A stretch of DNA of 39,806 nt from a virus. A program made the position numbers and the translations under genes. The DNA lies in the IMG/VR virus record IMGVR_UViG_3300036791_000724, positions 1 to 39,806 of that record; one strand, given 5' to 3'. Under the pieces are notes generated by a model. It was not told where the DNA came from. It searched no databases and saw only the letters and a program-made list of their open reading frames with translations. Below are positions 9,471-17,655 of the stretch, one piece after another. Within the stretch, counting starts at the first letter, position 1; each line of letters opens with the position of its first letter.

Positions 9471-10144
9471 TTAGACGCCTTTCAAAATCTTCGGCAATTG
9501 CGGCGGTTTCCCCTTGTGTTTCACATAGGGCGCGACTATCGCCCACAAAAGCAAATCGACGTAATATTTCGCGCGCTCCCTTTCTTTCAGAATCGCCACA
9601 AACGCGAGCATCACATCGCGGAGCGGCCAATCGAGCACGACCTCGACGCGCGCCGGGTCGAAATTCGCGACCTCGCGAATCATGGGGCCGAGGTTTCCGA
9701 GGTCGGTTGCTCCGCGCTCGACGTATCGCGGCCCTTTTCGGTCGGGTTCGAAGAGGTCGGGGAAGTCGTCGAGGATACTTCCCCAAATCTGAAAAAAACG
9801 AGCACGAAATCGAGTAGGTGCGCATTCATTCGTTGTTGCTCGTCGGGGTCGCGCGACTCGGCGAAAATTTCCGCGTTGCGCTCGGCGTCCTCGCGTTTCC
9901 ACGTTTTGCCTTTCTCGGTGAGCAACCCCGCGAGCAATTTGTATTTTCGCCCCGACTCCAAAATGCGATTGACGCACGCCTCGGCTTTGTTCGCTTTGGT
10001 CTGCACGTCGTCGCTCGGCGAATTGGTCGCGAGGATTTCCGACGCGCCCGATAATCGCAAATTCACCGTCACAAAATCTTGTTGCCGCGCGGTGAGGACT
10101 TGCGTCACGCTTTCGAATTCTCTCCCGTCTAGTTTGATTTCCAC
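9471..10144 (-). CDS. Tail assembly chaperone gpGT-like, -1 frameshift product
   Basis: After a -1 shift at TTTTTTC (9797-9791) the frame runs on as QIWGSILDDFPDLFEPDRKG to a stop at 9471, adding about 107 residues. The extension is coding-like (FDPARVEVVLDWPLRDVM, then a helical end with APYVKHKGKPPQLPKIL) and has no start codon of its own. Its stop sits two bases from the GTG of the tape measure. This reproduces the lambda G/GT arrangement. The efficiency of shifting cannot be read from sequence. Confidence 0.75.
9680..10144 (-). CDS. Tail assembly chaperone gpG-like
   Basis: A 154-residue protein from a GTG start at 10144, with GAAAGAGAG upstream. It lies between the major tail protein and the tape measure, as lambda G does. 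It opens MEIKLDGREFESVTQVLTAR. A run TTTTTTC (minus strand, 9797-9791) near codon 118 is a canonical -1 slippery heptamer of the form X XXY YYZ. Ribosomes that do not shift make this product, which ends in an Asp/Ser/Thr-rich tail. Chaperones of this family coat the tape measure and recruit tail-tube subunits. Confidence 0.8.
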   Translation of the reverse strand: MEIKLDGREFESVTQVLTARQQDFVTVNLRLSGASEILATNSPSDDVQTKANKAEACVNRILESGRKYKLLAGLLTEKGKTWKREDAERNAEIFAESRDPDEQQRMNAHLLDFVLVFFRFGEVSSTTSPTSSNPTEKGRDTSSAEQPTSETSAP

Positions 10145-10279
10145 GTCGGTCTCTCTTTCGAAAAATTCCGAAAGGCCGAAACCTGTCCCCGGATTTTACA
10201 ACCCGAATTTCGGCCCTCCGGTTTCCCCGCTGCGCTCGACCGCCGAGACCGTAGCAGAATGAGCGCGGCAAGTTTTTGT

Positions 10280-10308
10280 GCGGGGCATGTTTTGGTCTCG
10301 CGCCCCGC
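10280..10308. other. GC-rich hairpin between major tail protein and gpG
   Basis: A 7-bp perfect stem (GCGGGGC / GCCCCGC) with a 15-base loop lies in the 175-base gap 10145-10319. It has no T-run on the 3' side of the minus-strand transcript, so it does not look like a simple terminator. It may reduce read-through or protect the 3' end of the abundant major-tail-protein message. Nothing else recognisable is present in the gap. Confidence 0.4.
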
Positions 10309-10319
10309 GGAAAAAAATA

Positions 10320-11114
10320 TCAGAGAAAATACTGCAAGCCATAAGGCGAATCGGGATGATGCGCCGTATCGTCGAGGATGCTTCCCGTGAGCGTCCAATT
10401 GCCGTAGTCGTCGGCGATGAAACCGACCGCACCGCTCGGATTCAGGTTTACAACCCAAATATCCATGCCGATTTTTTGCCCGTCGGTCGGGTCGGGCACA
10501 AAGGTTAGTTTGCCTTTCACATAGGGTTGCGTCGCGGGCGCGACCGAGTTGACCGTCGCCACAAGCGTTTTGTAATTAATCGTGACCGCGGTCGTGTCGA
10601 CGACGCCGCTCCCCGACGGAAAATAAATCAGGCCCATGACCGGGTCGGCGACAACGTAGTCGGTGCCCTGCACGAGCGGCGTGCCGCCCTGATTCACGAC
10701 GGTGTTTGCCGGGAGCGAAACATCGAGATTCATATTGACGGTACGGAAATACTTTCCTTTTTTCGTGGCCGTCGCGCTGGCGAGGGGCTCGGCGCTGATG
10801 GTCGCCGACGTGCCGATGATTGGCACGACGCCCGCGGCCATCATCACAATCGCCATGTGCGCCGCGGAAAAATCCGTGCCCTCGATGTGAACGGTTGGCT
10901 CGCGTTGCTTGAGCGCCGTGGCAATGAGCGAAACGCTTTTGTTTAACGATTGATATAGTTTCGCGAGGTCGTCTTTGATTTCGACTTCTAATTTCCGACA
11001 GTTGCCGAGATGCTGTGAGCCAGTCAAATTCCCCGATGCGTCGAACACATCGAAGAGAATCGAGCCCTTCCCAAGCATCGGCAAATGCGGAACTGGATAC
11101 ACTAATGCTCCCAT
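10320..11114 (-). CDS. Major tail protein (tail tube)
   Basis: A 264-residue protein from ATG at 11114, with a strong GGGAGG site eight bases upstream overlapping the TGA of the previous gene. The N-terminal half resembles tube subunits (KGSILFDVFDASGNLTG, then LGNCRKLEVEIKDDLAKLYQ). The sequence is beta-rich throughout and includes VPDPTDGQKIGMDIWVVNLN. It sits between the tail terminator and gpG, matching the V position in lambda. A hairpin follows the gene. Confidence 0.8.
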   Translation of the reverse strand: MGALVYPVPHLPMLGKGSILFDVFDASGNLTGSQHLGNCRKLEVEIKDDLAKLYQSLNKSVSLIATALKQREPTVHIEGTDFSAAHMAIVMMAAGVVPIIGTSATISAEPLASATATKKGKYFRTVNMNLDVSLPANTVVNQGGTPLVQGTDYVVADPVMGLIYFPSGSGVVDTTAVTINYKTLVATVNSVAPATQPYVKGKLTFVPDPTDGQKIGMDIWVVNLNPSGAVGFIADDYGNWTLTGSILDDTAHHPDSPYGLQYFL

Positions 11115-11128
11115 AGCATCCCTCCCTT

Positions 11129-12247
11129 TCAGAGTAACGGGTCTTTCTTCGTCGGGTCTCCCGTCGCCGTCCGATATTTCACCGCGAAGTGAACGCCCAT
11201 CGCCGCGACAGGAATCTCGCCCTCACGGGAAAATCTTTCTGTGCCTTGTTGCTGCACGCCATTCGCGAGCCCGCCGAATTTCTCGTCGGCTTTCATCGCT
11301 TTCACACACCAGACATAGAGCGGGTCGAGCGCCGTCTCGGGGCCGACATCGAGCGCGCCTTGTGCGCGACATTCGAGAATTACTTGCATGTCAAATTCGC
11401 TGAGAGGCGCGCCATAGACTTGCCCCGCGAGTGGTTTCGGCATGGTATCGCGCACGAGGTCGATGAAAATTGCGGGCAAACTTTCTTTCTCGATGGGCCG
11501 GATGCGGTCGAAATAAATCGTTACGTCCGACGGTTTGCCCGTTGCATTGAGCGCCGTCTCGATGGCGCGAAGGATTTGCAAACGAATCGACGTTACGACT
11601 ACGGGTGCCGCCGCGACGCTTCCCGCCACAAAGTTCGAGAGTGCCGAATCGGCGACGACGGTGTCGCTGAATACCGCGACCGCGACCGAGCCGCTAGTGT
11701 GTGTCACCGCGGGCGGGCCGCTCCAAAGCAAGACGCCATTTTGCTCAACGTATAACGTGCCATCCAGCATCGCGACCGTGAATTGGTCGCCGACGTTCAC
11801 CGTTACGGGCATGGTAAAAAGCGGCAAGCCTCCAAAACCGTAGTCCTCAAATATGGCAATCGTCGGCACGCCGCCGTCGAGGTAAAGCAAGAACAAATGG
11901 CCTAAATTGCCCGTTGCGTCGACGAGCAAGCCGACGCCGATGGTCCCGTTGCCCGTCGGAATTACCGCGACGGTAAATTGCGCGTATTGATTCACGGGCA
12001 AGGCCGCACCGACAAACACCGAGAGACCGATTCCGCCATCCGCCGCGGCGTGAGCTTGACCGTCGAGCGCCTGACACGCGCCCCATCCGTCGCTCGCCGT
12101 CGCCCATTGCGCCGGGTTGAGCGGATTTGCGTTCGGTGTGAAATCATCCGAGAAAAGCGGCGTGAGCGCCGGGAGCGTGCGCGGTGCCGCGCTTGCTGGC
12201 ACGGTGCGCCGCGCGCGTGTTCCGCGAATTGGTCGAAACGTTCTCAT
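11129..12247 (-). CDS. Tail terminator (gpU-like) with N-terminal lectin-like domain
   Basis: A 372-residue protein starting with ATG at 12247, overlapping the previous stop as ATGA. Residues about 30-215 form a beta-rich module (LFSDDFTPNANPLNPAQW, then NQYAQFTVAVIP and DQFTVAMLDGTLYVEQNG) that reads like a concanavalin/LamG-type jelly roll. Residues about 225-372 (RLQILRAIETALNATGKPSD, IRPIEKESLPAIFIDL, then a long DMQVILECRAQGA strand) have the plan of siphophage tail-terminator and minor tail proteins. Placement immediately before the major tail protein supports that half. Terminators are usually about 130-180 residues alone, so this looks like a fusion that could display a sugar-binding domain at the head-tail collar. 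The domain calls are pattern-based. Confidence 0.6.
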   Translation of the reverse strand: MRTFRPIRGTRARRTVPASAAPRTLPALTPLFSDDFTPNANPLNPAQWATASDGWGACQALDGQAHAAADGGIGLSVFVGAALPVNQYAQFTVAVIPTGNGTIGVGLLVDATGNLGHLFLLYLDGGVPTIAIFEDYGFGGLPLFTMPVTVNVGDQFTVAMLDGTLYVEQNGVLLWSGPPAVTHTSGSVAVAVFSDTVVADSALSNFVAGSVAAAPVVVTSIRLQILRAIETALNATGKPSDVTIYFDRIRPIEKESLPAIFIDLVRDTMPKPLAGQVYGAPLSEFDMQVILECRAQGALDVGPETALDPLYVWCVKAMKADEKFGGLANGVQQQGTERFSREGEIPVAAMGVHFAVKYRTATGDPTKKDPLL

Positions 12248-12591
12248 TCTTTCGCTGGAGCCACCCATCCGCCGCCCGCCGGGTCGTAGTAAGTACCTTG
12301 CGCCTGGGCCGGGCCGCGTCCGTTAATTTGCGCGTTGCGATTGGTCCAATATTGCAGCAACGAAATTTCGTTGGCGTTGGCGTCGTTGTTGTAGGGCAAT
12401 TGAATCGTCGTGCGTTCTTCGAGCACGTTGCCGTCTTGAATCGCCGCATTTTCCGCCGCCGATGCGCCCGCCCATGCGCTTCCCGCGGTCTTGGGTTGCT
12501 GTCCCGATTGAATCGTAAACCAAAAAAGGCAATCGCTCGGCACCCATAGACCGTCGGAAATGCCCACGCCCATCACGATAATTTGCTTCAC
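12244..12591 (-). CDS. Small phage structural-region protein, unknown
   Basis: A 115-residue protein from a GTG at 12591 that overlaps the previous stop (GTGA), with GGGGGTGGGACA as ribosome binding site. It contains DGLWVPSDCLFWFTIQSG, an Ala-rich middle, LQYWTNRNAQINGRG and a C-terminal GTYYDPAGGGWV. Similar short proteins are found in head-tail regions of siphophages, but I cannot name a function. It is flanked by beta-sandwich virion-type proteins and is probably structural or an assembly factor. Confidence 0.6.
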   Translation of the reverse strand: MKQIIVMGVGISDGLWVPSDCLFWFTIQSGQQPKTAGSAWAGASAAENAAIQDGNVLEERTTIQLPYNNDANANEISLLQYWTNRNAQINGRGPAQAQGTYYDPAGGGWVAPAKE

Positions 12592-13265
12592 TGTCCCACC
12601 CCCAAGAGTGCTCTGCTTTGCCCGCTCGGAGCCTTGACCGCGACGGAATTCACCCACGCGGGCACGTTGCCCGTCCAAGAGAAAGTCGGAGCGACGCTCG
12701 ATTGTGGCGTCGTGACGAGCCGATGCGACGCCGCGCTTATGCAAGTCGGCACGCCCGTCGCGTCGAGCGTATCGGGCGCGGTCACGTTAACGGGTAGCGT
12801 CAAATTAAATTGCGTGATGCCGAGGTAGTTCAGAATCGCCGTGTTCGCCGCGGTCGTCGGATATGAGGCACACGTAATCGTCGCGGTGTTCGTCGTCTTT
12901 TCGAAAAAATTAAACGAATCAAGCGGCGCGCTGAGGTCCGCGCCGTCGACATCCCAAAACGACGCCGCGCCGAAAAGCTGGCCGCCTATCAAACATTGGA
13001 TTTGGTTCGTTGCGCTCCCTCGGCAATTTTTCGCGTACCATGCGCCCGCGAAAAACGTGTTTATCGCCAAGGCTTTGACCGCGAAAAGCGGAATCCAAGT
13101 ATTCCCCGCGGTGTCGGTCGGCGGGTTGAGCGTGCGGAGCGCGGTCGCCATAACGACGATGCAACGGCCCGCGGGTTGCGAATAGGTGCCCGTGAACAAA
13201 CCGCCCGAGCCCGTGCTCCCGTTGTAATTATTCGAGAGCGCGATGAGTCGTGGGGTCAACGTCAT
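12588..13265 (-). CDS. Secreted/virion-type beta-sandwich protein (DxxGNxW domain)
   Basis: A 225-residue protein from ATG at 13265 with GAGG upstream; the TGA of the previous gene lies just before it. The motif series AGRCIVVMATALRTLNPP, DTAGNTWIPLF, FAGAWYAKNC and SFWDVDGADLSAPLDSF is a widespread beta-sandwich domain in bacterial surface and phage proteins. A divergent copy makes up the first half of the protein at 37939-39324. It probably decorates the capsid or collar, given its place between head completion and tail terminator genes. Role inferred from context. Confidence 0.6.
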   Translation of the reverse strand: MTLTPRLIALSNNYNGSTGSGGLFTGTYSQPAGRCIVVMATALRTLNPPTDTAGNTWIPLFAVKALAINTFFAGAWYAKNCRGSATNQIQCLIGGQLFGAASFWDVDGADLSAPLDSFNFFEKTTNTATITCASYPTTAANTAILNYLGITQFNLTLPVNVTAPDTLDATGVPTCISAASHRLVTTPQSSVAPTFSWTGNVPAWVNSVAVKAPSGQSRALLGVGQ

Positions 13266-13268
13266 ATT

Positions 13269-14297
13269 TCAAACCTCGACATAGGTCAACGTGCCGCCGA
13301 CCGCGACCGCCGCCGACAAATTCAAATCGAGCGTTTCGCCCGCGTTGGTTTGGAAATGTCCGACCGGAGAAAATCCCGCGGAGATGCCGCCGTTCGCGCC
13401 GAAATAGTACAGGCCGGAAATATCCGTCGCCGCGTTGCTCTGAAATTTCGCGTTGACCGCGCCCGAGCTCGTGAGGTCCCATCGCAAAACCCGAATTTTT
13501 TTGCCCGTGACCGCCGCGAGTACGTTGTTGGTGCCGAGCCCGCTCGCATTGATTTTCGCGAATTTCGGCGTGAGCGCCGTCGTGCCGTTGAAAATCGTGC
13601 CCGTTTCCGAGCTCGATGCCGCGGATTGCAGCGCCGGAAAATTCGAGACGGCGACCGAAATCACGCCCGCGAGCTCTTGATAAATCGCCCGGAGCCATCC
13701 GCGAATCCCTGTGCCCGCAATCGCGGGCGGGGCCGCGCCATCGGTGCCTAAACTGGCCTCGGTCGCCGCGCCCGCGGGTAGTGGCAGCGCCGCGGCGCTT
13801 ATGGGTTGCGTAGCCGGAAAGTTTGAGACCGCGACGGCACCGCTCACGGGTTGCGTCGCCGGAAAATTTCCGACCGTGACCGCGCCCGCGACGCTTACCG
13901 CGCCGCTCGGCGTGCCGCTCACCCGCTGAACATGGCCCGCCGAATCGACGAGGCCGATTTGCACGGGCGGTCGCGTGGGCGCGACGCCCGGAGCATCCGG
14001 GCCGCTCACGACCGGGTCGGCGGGTATCCACTGGCCCGCCGTGCCGTCGTACACGAGGACCTCGCCGTCGACGGGCGGCGTGGGCGCGATGGGCGTGCCG
14101 CCGATGGAGCTCGCATCGCCCGCGCCGATAATTTCCGAGGGCTCGACGCCCGCGCCGAGGCCCGTGAATAATTTTTTGCTGTCAAGGCAAAGCAGGAGCT
14201 CGCCCTCGGCGGCGTCGGCGGGCAAATTGGCCTCGTCGCCGCGGCGAATTTGTATGATGGTTCCGCTTTCCGCCGCCGATTGAAAAGGTTTTGCCAT
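13269..14297 (-). CDS. Fibre-like / capsid decoration protein with NFPATQPVSG repeats
   Basis: A 342-residue protein. ATG at 14297 has GGGAG nine bases upstream and is preferred over an in-frame TTG at 14303. The N-terminus (QIRRGDEANLPADAAEGELL, then CLDSKKLFTGLG) is the fibre N-terminal pattern seen in tail and head fibres. Residues about 140-185 hold two copies of a V-NFPATQP-SG repeat. The C-terminal ~115 residues (ALTPKFAKINASGLG, then VAVGGTLTYVEV) form a predicted beta-jelly roll. The gene lies among head genes, so a head fibre or decoration protein is as likely as a tail fibre. Confidence 0.6.
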   Translation of the reverse strand: MAKPFQSAAESGTIIQIRRGDEANLPADAAEGELLLCLDSKKLFTGLGAGVEPSEIIGAGDASSIGGTPIAPTPPVDGEVLVYDGTAGQWIPADPVVSGPDAPGVAPTRPPVQIGLVDSAGHVQRVSGTPSGAVSVAGAVTVGNFPATQPVSGAVAVSNFPATQPISAAALPLPAGAATEASLGTDGAAPPAIAGTGIRGWLRAIYQELAGVISVAVSNFPALQSAASSSETGTIFNGTTALTPKFAKINASGLGTNNVLAAVTGKKIRVLRWDLTSSGAVNAKFQSNAATDISGLYYFGANGGISAGFSPVGHFQTNAGETLDLNLSAAVAVGGTLTYVEV

Positions 14298-14299
14298 GC

Positions 14300-14698
14300 T
14301 CAAAAACTCCCGCCGTCCGCGCTCCGACCGAGGCCGCCTGTGCCGTCGAATTCGCCGCCGTCGATAATGTCGGGCGGCGGAAACGGCACGGTACTGCTCG
14401 CCGTGCCTAAGAAAAGTTTAGTCGTGCCGCCGTCGCCGTATTTCAGGCGTTCGCGCACACTGTAAAGTTTGCCGTCAATCGAAACCGCCGAATCGACTTT
14501 GACATTCGGAAACGCGCTCGACCGCACCGTGAGCATCGGAACGCCGACGATAACTTGCCCGCGCAATTGGTCGCCCGCCTGTAGCTCGTCGTTCCAGTCG
14601 AGCGTACCGATGCCCGCGACGCCGTCGATAGTCACCGCGACCGCACCGACGGCCCTGAGCAGGAAATCAATTTCGTCGTCGTGCCAAACTGTGCTCAA
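14300..14698 (-). CDS. Head-tail attachment protein (gpFII-like)
   Basis: A 132-residue protein starting with TTG at 14698, overlapping the previous stop (TTGA). The core VPMLTVRSSAFPNVKVDSAV followed by SIDGKLYSVRERLKYGDGG matches the beta-barrel of lambda FII-type head-tail joining proteins (LTVRxxDFPxVxxGDxVxxxGxxYxVR). It follows the small head proteins and precedes the fibre-like gene. The product should sit at the portal-tail interface. The Pro/Gly-rich C-terminus is low complexity. Confidence 0.65.
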   Translation of the reverse strand: MSTVWHDDEIDFLLRAVGAVAVTIDGVAGIGTLDWNDELQAGDQLRGQVIVGVPMLTVRSSAFPNVKVDSAVSIDGKLYSVRERLKYGDGGTTKLFLGTASSTVPFPPPDIIDGGEFDGTGGLGRSADGGSF

Positions 14699-14964
14699 GA
14701 TTCCGTGTCTTTCCTCGATGTGACGCGGGGCGGCCCGCTCGAAACGCGGCGGGGCATGGGGTCGCCGTGGTCGGCCTCCATCGTCGTGACCGCGGTCGGC
14801 GCGCGATTCGGCTCGACATATTTCGCCGCGCCATCGCCGACTAGTTGCGCCGCTTGCCCTCTGCTCAATTCAAAAACGTCGCCGACCTGGCCCTCGACTC
14901 GGCCCTCGACGCTCGCGATAATCGTGCCGCGTAACAATTCGACTTTCACCGTTATCGGTTGCAT
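14695..14964 (-). CDS. Small head-region protein (KOW/DUF7210-like core)
   Basis: An 89-residue protein from ATG at 14964 with GGGAGACC upstream. Its core (VGDVFELSRGQAAQLVGDGA followed by AKYVE) resembles that of the adjacent gene product (PGTEVTLPEAQANLLIGDGM), so the two probably share a small beta domain. Such proteins are common next to major capsid genes. They may be accessory head proteins, but their function is not established. The last 30 residues are Pro, Ser and Arg rich and likely disordered. Confidence 0.6.
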   Translation of the reverse strand: MQPITVKVELLRGTIIASVEGRVEGQVGDVFELSRGQAAQLVGDGAAKYVEPNRAPTAVTTMEADHGDPMPRRVSSGPPRVTSRKDTES

Positions 14965-15078
14965 GTTTTTTGGTCTCCCTTTTTTGCGGGGCCGTTGATT
15001 TCACGAGTGCAAGTCGCGAGGCTCAACCGCCCACGAAAGCCTTTTTTTCTCCGAGTGGTAGCAGAGAAAAAGACTTTT

Positions 15079-15420
15079 CTAGGTGCCGTGCTTTTTGCTC
15101 GGGTCGTGTTTGCCGTGTTCCGCCGCGTGCTCGGTGCTGTGCTGTGCCGGGCCGCCGCTTTGCTCCGCGGGTTTTTCCGTCGCCGCGGCCTCTTCTTTGG
15201 CCTTGGCCGCGTCCTCTTGCGTTTGCGCCATGCCGTCGCCAATCAAAAGATTGGCTTGCGCCTCGGGCAATGTGACTTCGGTGCCGGGCTCGACTTGCTT
15301 GCCGTCGACGATGCATGGATTGAGCACGACGACCGTTTTCGTTTTAATCGGCGGCCCGGGCATCGTGTTCGGTTCGGCCTTGGTGTTCTTTTCGCCTTCT
15401 GGTTTTTCCTGTGTTGACAT
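15079..15420 (-). CDS. Small head-region protein following the capsid gene
   Basis: A 113-residue protein from ATG at 15420 with AAGGGAG upstream. The charged, Pro-rich N-terminus is followed by KTVVVLNPCIVDGKQVEPG and a LPEAQANLLIGDGMAQ helix, the small KOW-like pattern also seen in the next gene. The C-terminal 45 residues are Ala, Glu, His and Lys rich and probably disordered. It occupies the position where other siphophages encode decoration or head accessory proteins. An 84-base gap with a hairpin separates it from the capsid gene. Confidence 0.6.
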   Translation of the reverse strand: MSTQEKPEGEKNTKAEPNTMPGPPIKTKTVVVLNPCIVDGKQVEPGTEVTLPEAQANLLIGDGMAQTQEDAAKAKEEAAATEKPAEQSGGPAQHSTEHAAEHGKHDPSKKHGT

Positions 15421-15455
15421 TTCGCGAGCTCCCTTTCTGATTTTGAAAACGGAAT

Positions 15456-15484
15456 TCGCGAGCCGAGTTTTCGAATCTCGGCCC
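15456..15484 (-). terminator. Hairpin after the capsid gene, possible weak terminator
   Basis: On the minus strand the gap between the capsid stop and the next gene contains GCCGAG and CTCGGC arms, extended by GCG/CGC past one mismatch, around a 9-base loop. The 3' side (GAATTCCGTTTTC) has only a short T-run. It could act as a partial terminator or mRNA-stability element setting a high ratio of capsid to downstream proteins. Confidence 0.4.
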
Positions 15485-15504
15485 GCAAATTCTGGAAAGA
15501 ATTT

Positions 15505-17655
15505 TTATGGAATGATGTGTGAGGTGCAGACAAACGCCGATGGATAGGTGAGCACGACATCGGCGAGCATGAACGTCGTGAGCTCTATCATGCCTTGCTT
15601 TTTCAGGCGATAGGGGTCGACAACGAGCTCGAAACCGTTGCCCCACATCCCGACGATGATGGTTTCGAAAATGCCGCGGATGAGCGTATGCAAACCCGTG
15701 CCCGAGCCCATCGTGCCGTTTTTCGGGACTTGATTGGTCGAGCGCGCGGGCGCGCCTGTGACCTCGTCGTCGTCGGTCCAAATCGGCAAGGCAATCGTGT
15801 TCGCCAAGCGCGACGTGTTTTTGAGATTGGTTTTGACGCCCGGGGTCGTGAGCCATCCGCCCGTGCCGAGTTGGTCGGCGTTCACATCCTCAAGTTTTTG
15901 CGACATAACGAGGATGTCTTTCCACGTCGGCGACCATCCGTTTACCGCCGCGGGTTGGTCGTAGGTTTGCACGCCCGTTGTATTCAAAATGCCCACGGGT
16001 GAGAGTTGCGGCGTGGCGACCGCGCCGTTAATTGCCGCGAGGTCGAGGCTCAATGCCTGATTTTTCGCGAGGTCCTCGCGGACCAAAGTGTCAATGTCGA
16101 CGACCGCTTGCGCGAGCAATTGCCGCGAATAGCTCGTGCTCGACTGATAGGTTTTCGGAGACGAGGGGATTTGCGAAAGTGTGAGCGCGGCATCGGCCAC
16201 ATCCGCGCCCGTGTTTTCACCCACCCACGAGCCCGTGACGCTTCCCGTTTGTTTCGGGAAAGCGACGTTGTCGCGCAATCCCGCGAGCGTGCGCGCGCCG
16301 AGTTCCTTGATGCGCATTCGGTTATAGAGAAACTGGATAAATTCGCCGGGCTCGATGAATACCAAAGCGCCGCCCTTGCCCGTTGCGGTCGTGTCGAGGC
16401 CCGAGCCACTACCGGGAGCGCCGCGGAGCGCCTTGTGCATGGCATAAAGCCGCGGATATTTCCGTTCGAGGTTTTCGTCGCGCGCGTGCTTGATACTCCA
16501 CGGCACGAATAGCCCGCCGTGTTTCGCTCGCGACCATTGCTTTTCGAGCACGTCGGACACTTCGAGCTCGAAACAATTCACCCGCTTGTTTGTGCCCGCT
16601 TCGCTATATTCGCGGTTGCTGGCGAGCGCCATGATGCCGCGGGCGAGGTTGTATTCGGCTTGCTCCGATTCGCTCAAGCGAAAATCGTCCTCGACGCGCT
16701 CCGCGCCGGGTTGCGGCAATGCGCGCGCGTTTTTCTTTTCCACTTCGGCGAGGATGCGAGCCGAGGCGGTTTCAATGCTGATTCCTTCCTCGACCATTTT
16801 CAAAACTTGGTCGTCGGGGATGCCGTGCCGCTTGCCGAGCCGAAAAATTTCCGCGGCGGCGGTCCTTGTTTCTTGCTCTGTCGTTGCCATGATGGAGACC
16901 TCCGTATTCGGCTTGGGAGCCGGATTTTCTTTCAATTTGATTGCAGACATCCGCGCGCCCTCGCGAACCATGCGACCGTGCCCGACCGTCGGGTCCGCAG
17001 GTACAGCAACGGAACTAGCTTCGAGCGGCGTCCATCGCGTAATCCGATAGGTGTTGCCTTCCGTGTCGGATTGTTTTTCGAGCACCGCTTCCTCGGCCAT
17101 GTATCCGACGGAAATGTCCTTGCGAATTCCGTCCTTGATGTCGCGTTTGACTTCTTGAGGCCGAGCGTTTTTTGAAAATCGTGGGTTGCCGCGCAATTTT
17201 TTGTCGGGGTCGATGCGGCAATTTTCGACAATGCCGATAACGTCGCGGGTGTTGTGTTCCAGCAAAAACGCGAGCCCGCGGCGCGCGCGAGACATATCGA
17301 CGCTTTCGGGACTATGGTCGAGGATTTCGGTTCCATACCATCGCTTGACCGGATACTCCGAGGAAATCGCAATTTCCATTTCCTCGTCGTCGTCGCCGTC
17401 GCCGTCGCCCGCCGCGGTTCCGCCGAGAGATTCGGATTCGTCGTCTTGGCGTTGCTGTACCTCGTCGCCGCCTGGGGCCGCCGCCGCGGGATTTTCTTCG
17501 GCGCGCTTGTCCTTCGGTTTCGGCGCGGGTTTCGGCGCGGGTTTCGGTTTCGGTTTCGCGCGCATCACGACTTCGGAAATATCGAAAATGCGCGTTTGCA
17601 TGTCGAGGAATTGACCGTCTTGCAATCCGTTGCGCAAAATTTCTTCGATGCTCAT
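15505..17655 (-). CDS. Prohead protease - major capsid protein fusion (HK97 type)
   Basis: A 716-residue protein from ATG at 17655, overlapping the portal stop (ATGA). Residues 34-50 are a Lys-Pro repeat and 84-92 an Asp/Glu run. Residues about 95-240 are an HK97-family (S78) prohead protease. The likely catalytic residues are His134 (LLEHNTRD), Ser182 (KDISVGYM) and Glu212 (TPLEASSVAVPADP). Residues about 260-390 form a helical delta/scaffold-like region. Residues about 390-716 are the HK97-fold capsid domain (FIEPGEFIQFLYNRMRIKEL, NVAFPKQTGSVTGSWVGE, LVVDPYRLKKQGMIELTTFM). In most phages protease and capsid are separate genes. Here the protease must cut itself free during maturation. No frameshift or internal stop is present. 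Confidence 0.9.
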   Translation of the reverse strand: MSIEEILRNGLQDGQFLDMQTRIFDISEVVMRAKPKPKPAPKPAPKPKDKRAEENPAAAAPGGDEVQQRQDDESESLGGTAAGDGDGDDDEEMEIAISSEYPVKRWYGTEILDHSPESVDMSRARRGLAFLLEHNTRDVIGIVENCRIDPDKKLRGNPRFSKNARPQEVKRDIKDGIRKDISVGYMAEEAVLEKQSDTEGNTYRITRWTPLEASSVAVPADPTVGHGRMVREGARMSAIKLKENPAPKPNTEVSIMATTEQETRTAAAEIFRLGKRHGIPDDQVLKMVEEGISIETASARILAEVEKKNARALPQPGAERVEDDFRLSESEQAEYNLARGIMALASNREYSEAGTNKRVNCFELEVSDVLEKQWSRAKHGGLFVPWSIKHARDENLERKYPRLYAMHKALRGAPGSGSGLDTTATGKGGALVFIEPGEFIQFLYNRMRIKELGARTLAGLRDNVAFPKQTGSVTGSWVGENTGADVADAALTLSQIPSSPKTYQSSTSYSRQLLAQAVVDIDTLVREDLAKNQALSLDLAAINGAVATPQLSPVGILNTTGVQTYDQPAAVNGWSPTWKDILVMSQKLEDVNADQLGTGGWLTTPGVKTNLKNTSRLANTIALPIWTDDDEVTGAPARSTNQVPKNGTMGSGTGLHTLIRGIFETIIVGMWGNGFELVVDPYRLKKQGMIELTTFMLADVVLTYPSAFVCTSHIIP

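Noticed and set aside
10280-10308. Rho-independent terminator after the major tail protein
   Set aside because: The stem is good but the T-run is on the wrong side for minus-strand transcription; kept only as a hairpin.
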